Source of the DNA: Bacteroidales bacterium | GTDB lineage: Bacteria; Bacteroidota; Bacteroidia; Bacteroidales; WCHB1-69 | Assembly (NCBI GenBank): GCA_017964755.1 | Contig: JAGCRI010000115.1 | Span: 1 to 8,844 of the forward strand | Direction of reading: 5' to 3' | DNA: 8,844 nucleotides | Shown here: positions 6,857 through 8,844 of the stretch, in pieces | How the letters are laid out: every line of letters starts with the position of its first letter | How positions within the stretch are numbered: the first letter of the stretch is position 1 | Translations under genes and position numbers: made by a program | The notes under the pieces: generated by a model | The model's database searches: none | Told to the model about the DNA's origin: nothing | What the model saw: only the letters and a program-made list of their open reading frames with translations

Positions 6857-7960
6857 TTATCGTTCCGTAATTCGGATATTCTCCAATCGGATTTTCGCGA
6901 TACCAGGATACCATTGCTCGATCATAAGGGCTTTGGGGTACCAGCCCACATTAGAGGTGGATTCAAAATCGTTTTTACCCACATATTGAATAAAAGAGTC
7001 AAAAGACAAAATATTGTTATTAAAACTCTTAGCACACAACTTCACTTTTTCTTTGCCACTGTCAAGCTTGATTTGTGCGAATACGAGCTCTACAATGTCG
7101 GAGTCGTTTTCCACAGAGAAAGTCGTCTCGTCAACTTCTCCGCTAAACGACTGCTTGTCGATGATGGCGGCTTGGTACTTGCCCTTTTCCACCTCTTTCA
7201 AACGAAGGGTCACCTTGGTGCCAAGCGGAATTTCGATGCGGTTGCTGTAGCTGTCAGACGCATCAGATTGGGCAAACTCAGCGAAAAGTGCTTTAAAGCA
7301 GGGGGTAATATTGAAATAGAGTTCCGTAACCTCTTCATCATCCAACTCAAAACGGTCATAATACTGCCCCTCATCTTCATGCAAAGACTGCTGTTTCCAG
7401 CCAATTCCGCTCATTCGCATTATAGCGTGTTCATCGTGAACTTGCACAACATGGAAAGCCGATTCCATGGACTTGCCGTCCCCCGTGCTGAGAATGGCTT
7501 TCAAAAGCGATGAAATCTGAACCAGTGAAGACTTCGCCTCTTTACTTTCTTCTCCATAAAGTTCATTACAAATGACATATTTTATAAAATAGCATTCTAA
7601 CAAGACGGGGTAATCGGCTATGGCTTTGTTTATGTTTTTCAGCTCTTTTTTGAGGAGGGATTTCTTAGGGTGCTCGGAAAACAAAATCTTTTTGATATTA
7701 TTTGTCCATTCGAGGCTTTTGTAAGGCGAATAGTCGTCACGGAAAACCTTTCCATAATAGAAAATGGTGGCTTCATCTTCTGAAAGGGATGAATAATCCG
7801 CCCGAAGGAATTTGGCCTCAATGGAGGGGTAAAGATTGGGGTCTTCGTTCATCATTTTCTGAATGGCATCGTAGTCAGGTGCCTGATATTCATTCTCTTG
7901 CGCCTTTATGGCAAAAGAGGTGAAAAGGATGATGAGCCATAAAAAGATCGATTTTTTCAT
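6857..7960 (-). CDS. Exported DUF4919-like protein with C-terminal extension, 367 aa
   Basis: Function unknown. A signal peptide occupies residues 1-20 (MKKSIFLWLIILFTSFAIKA, then QEN) with no lipobox Cys, so a periplasmic or secreted protein is expected. Residues about 28-240 resemble DUF4919 of Bacteroidota: a PDYDAIQKMM start, YPSIEAKFLRADY, YYGKVFRDDYSPY (68-80), a helical middle, then GIGWKQQSLHEDE and ELYFNITPCFKALF. The remaining ~130 residues, from about DSYSNRIEIPLGT to RLENIRITER, are beta-rich, resemble nothing I recognise and seem to be an extra domain. A longer frame begins at 8044, but it lies upstream of the promoter -7 box (8005-8012) and adds 28 residues before a good signal peptide, so ATG 7958-7960 is used. 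The WYL gene follows 117 bases downstream on the same strand with its own promoter; no clear terminator separates them. Confidence 0.75.
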   Translation of the reverse strand: MKKSIFLWLIILFTSFAIKAQENEYQAPDYDAIQKMMNEDPNLYPSIEAKFLRADYSSLSEDEATIFYYGKVFRDDYSPYKSLEWTNNIKKILFSEHPKKSLLKKELKNINKAIADYPVLLECYFIKYVICNELYGEESKEAKSSLVQISSLLKAILSTGDGKSMESAFHVVQVHDEHAIMRMSGIGWKQQSLHEDEGQYYDRFELDDEEVTELYFNITPCFKALFAEFAQSDASDSYSNRIEIPLGTKVTLRLKEVEKGKYQAAIIDKQSFSGEVDETTFSVENDSDIVELVFAQIKLDSGKEKVKLCAKSFNNNILSFDSFIQYVGKNDFESTSNVGWYPKALMIEQWYPGIAKIRLENIRITER

Positions 7961-8004
7961 TGTTTTGGGATTTTTAGAATGAATAAATGAATGTGTTATG
8001 GTTG

Positions 8005-8035
8005 CAAAAATATAATTTTTCCCGATTATGCCACA
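8005..8035 (-). promoter_or_regulatory. Promoter of the DUF4919-like gene
   Basis: On the - strand TGTG (8035-8032, one mismatch to TTTG), 19 bases, then TATTTTTG (8012-8005). The spacing to ATG 7960 is about 45 bases. Confidence 0.65.
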
Positions 8036-8097
8036 CCTTTTCATACCCGCGCATTATTTTTGTCGGCGAAAAAATTTTACAAAAACAAAAAATAAAT

Positions 8098-8128
8098 GTT
8101 GTGGAAAATGAAAATATGATTACTTTTG
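8098..8128 (+). promoter_or_regulatory. Promoter of the structured leader and the right-edge gene
   Basis: GTTG (8098-8101), exactly 19 bases, then TACTTTTG (8121-8128) fits TTTG-N19-TAnnTTTG with one mismatch. Transcription would start near 8135, about 270 bases before the next start codon, so almost the whole structured region would be 5' leader. A second TATTTTTG at 8055-8062 is a weaker alternative without a -33 element. Confidence 0.6.
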
Positions 8129-8390
8129 CGCTATCAAATGAAGATAGCGTAAGCTATGGTGTGGCTGTAGAAAGAAATCGCCAAAATTCAGCAACAGCGC
8201 CCACCGTAGAGTACGTCCGTAATAGGCGTACTCTTTTCGGTTTTTCAGTTGTTGCGTGGCGTTTGGCGATGCCTTTTCTACCTGAAGGGCGGAAAGGGTG
8301 CGCTGTTTTTGTTTGAGGATTTGAACCAACGCCCCCGCCGAAAAGCGTTTAACAGAGTAGGCATAAATTTTAACAGTTGTGCCCGACACG
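8129..8390 (+). ncRNA. Candidate structured RNA leader (unassigned family) upstream of the right-edge gene
   Basis: Several nested complementary segments point to a folded RNA. Hairpin A: 8129-8135 with 8143-8149 (7 bp). The main element at 8167-8281 is a long interrupted hairpin: 8167-8174/8274-8281, 8177-8185/8262-8270 (ATCGCCAAA/TTTGGCGAT, perfect), 8191-8198/8248-8255, 8203-8206/8238-8241, and 8209-8215/8227-8233 continued by 8217-8218/8225-8226 around a GTAATA loop. A second domain pairs 8288-8292 with 8335-8339 and 8296-8298 with 8332-8334. A third hairpin pairs 8360-8366 with 8377-8383, just before the ribosome site. The region has its own promoter and no credible coding frame in the + sense. 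I cannot match it to a known family; riboswitch, attenuator, trans-acting RNA and hairpin-type mobile element remain open. Confidence 0.5.
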
Positions 8391-8394
8391 AATA

Positions 8395-8400
8395 AGGGAG
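8395..8400 (+). promoter_or_regulatory. Ribosome binding site that decides the start of the right-edge gene
   Basis: AGGGAG ends immediately before ATG 8401 but 6 bases before ATG 8407. The spacing favours 8407 (MSKIHYWG) as the start. Confidence 0.6.
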
Positions 8401-8406
8401 ATGAAA

Positions 8407-8844
8407 ATGAGCAAAATACATTATTGGGGATATCGAATAGATATCAATTACATTGACTTTTTTTGGAAGGAACTTGAAGCAGGCAGGCTTCGTCAAGGCT
8501 GGGGATATGACGACAGTCAGAATCTGAAGGATTTTTCTGCCGACGATGATGCAGGTGCAAAAAGGAATTTCGCCATCTTTGAAAAAGTTAAAAAAGACGA
8601 CATTCTGATCATTCCCCGTCTGCCCGAATGGGATTATGTAACCATTGCAAAAGCAACTGAAGATTTTGACAAAGGCTACCGATTTGAAATTTCGGATGAA
8701 AATGGCGATTACGGACACATCTTCCCCGCCCAGTTCATCAAGTGCTTTTCCCGTACGAACGAACATGTTGACGCTGACATTCGTTCTACCCTTCGCAACC
8801 TGTCAAGATTCTGGAATATTGACTACTTGGAAGAGAGTATCAAC
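8407..8844 (+). CDS. Putative PUA/EVE-like-domain protein, possibly restriction-related; N-terminal 146 aa, cut by the window edge
   Basis: The frame is open from ATG 8407 to the last base, so the C-terminus is missing. Visible features are HYWGYRID at the start, LEAGRLRQGWGYDDSQN (about residues 22-38), an FEKVKKDDILIIPRLPEWDY segment with IAKATEDF after it (about 62-90), then GYRFEI, a GDYGHIFP motif near residue 103, and RSTLRNLSRFWNI. The G-x-LRQGWG, K-x-GD-I-hydrophobic-P-R-P and GH-I-x-P pattern with a short sandwich-like strand order resembles PUA/EVE-type modules found at the N-terminus of some proteins linked to restriction of modified DNA. I infer this from memory of such motifs; the catalytic part, if any, lies off the edge. 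No signal peptide, so cytoplasmic. It follows a ~260-base structured leader and shares its promoter. Confidence 0.6.
   Translation, partial: MSKIHYWGYRIDINYIDFFWKELEAGRLRQGWGYDDSQNLKDFSADDDAGAKRNFAIFEKVKKDDILIIPRLPEWDYVTIAKATEDFDKGYRFEISDENGDYGHIFPAQFIKCFSRTNEHVDADIRSTLRNLSRFWNIDYLEESIN

Noticed and set aside
6914..7513. 199-residue + strand frame inside the DUF4919-like gene
   Set aside because: Antisense shadow; the - strand frame has a signal peptide, promoter and family motifs.
8167..8281. Retron msr-msd, HEARO or 6S RNA as the identity of the long hairpin
   Set aside because: No reverse transcriptase or HNH/TnpB-like gene is visible, and the element is shorter than 6S RNA and lacks its recognisable central bubble layout; none can be assigned from the sequence.
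8316..8340. GGTTCAAATCC on the - strand, resembling a tRNA T-loop
   Set aside because: Only two of the five T-stem pairs form and no anticodon or acceptor arms are present, so it is not a tRNA.
8120..8389. 89-residue - strand open frame (GTG start) over the structured leader
   Set aside because: No promoter or ribosome site on that strand, and the sequence constraint is better explained by RNA pairing. Kept only as a clue that the element may be mis-annotated elsewhere.
8278..8766. 162-residue - strand frame at the right edge
   Set aside because: It is antisense to the partial + strand gene from 8407, has no recognisable domain, and the + frame carries clear protein motifs.

Overview
The window looks like chromosome of a Bacteroidota, most likely a Bacteroidales member. 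The evidence is the repeated Bacteroidota promoter form (TTTG, about 19 bases, TAnnTTTG) in front of almost every gene, a TonB-dependent outer-membrane receptor, a secreted protein with a C-terminal type IX secretion (Por/T9SS) sorting domain, and a DUF4919-like exported protein. The sequence alone does not support a genus.

Layout, left to right. (1) 1-127, + strand: the last 41 codons of an S9/DPP-IV-type serine peptidase. (2) 239-2734, - strand: an 831-residue TonB-dependent receptor with its own promoter and a strong terminator at 177-211. (3) 2978-4183, - strand: an AAA_14/DUF4143 ATPase cut short by an in-frame TAA. The lost 40 C-terminal codons are still readable in frame down to 2855. 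(4) 4184-4547: a 364-base intergenic stretch with the ATPase promoter, a 33-bp tandem repeat (4233-4310), a second family of GGAATAA repeats (4331-4420) and a promoter for the next gene. (5) 4548-5747, + strand: a secreted transglutaminase-like protein with an intact Cys/His/Asp triad and a T9SS tail. (6) 5816-6739, - strand: a WYL-domain regulator flanked by 9-bp inverted motifs and with a dyad over its promoter. (7) 6857-7960, - strand: an exported DUF4919-like protein. (8) 7961-8406: an intergenic stretch with two divergent promoters and a long, strongly self-complementary leader (about 8129-8390). (9) 8407-8844, + strand: the start of a protein whose N-terminal region resembles PUA/EVE-like domains of modification-dependent restriction proteins; it runs off the right edge.

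How the genes relate. Most appear to be single transcription units with their own promoters, so no operon is evident. Receptor, transglutaminase and DUF4919 protein are envelope or secreted proteins. The DUF4143 ATPase, the WYL regulator and the partial right-edge protein are types common in accessory or defence regions. The most unusual part is the right end, where a roughly 260-base structured leader with its own promoter is directly followed by the putative PUA-like/restriction-type gene. This is the best candidate for an undescribed RNA element or RNA-plus-protein system, but its role is inference only.

In four genes (ATPase, transglutaminase, WYL regulator, DUF4919) the longest open frame starts upstream of or inside the promoter. 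I chose the internal ATG downstream of the -7 box in each case.
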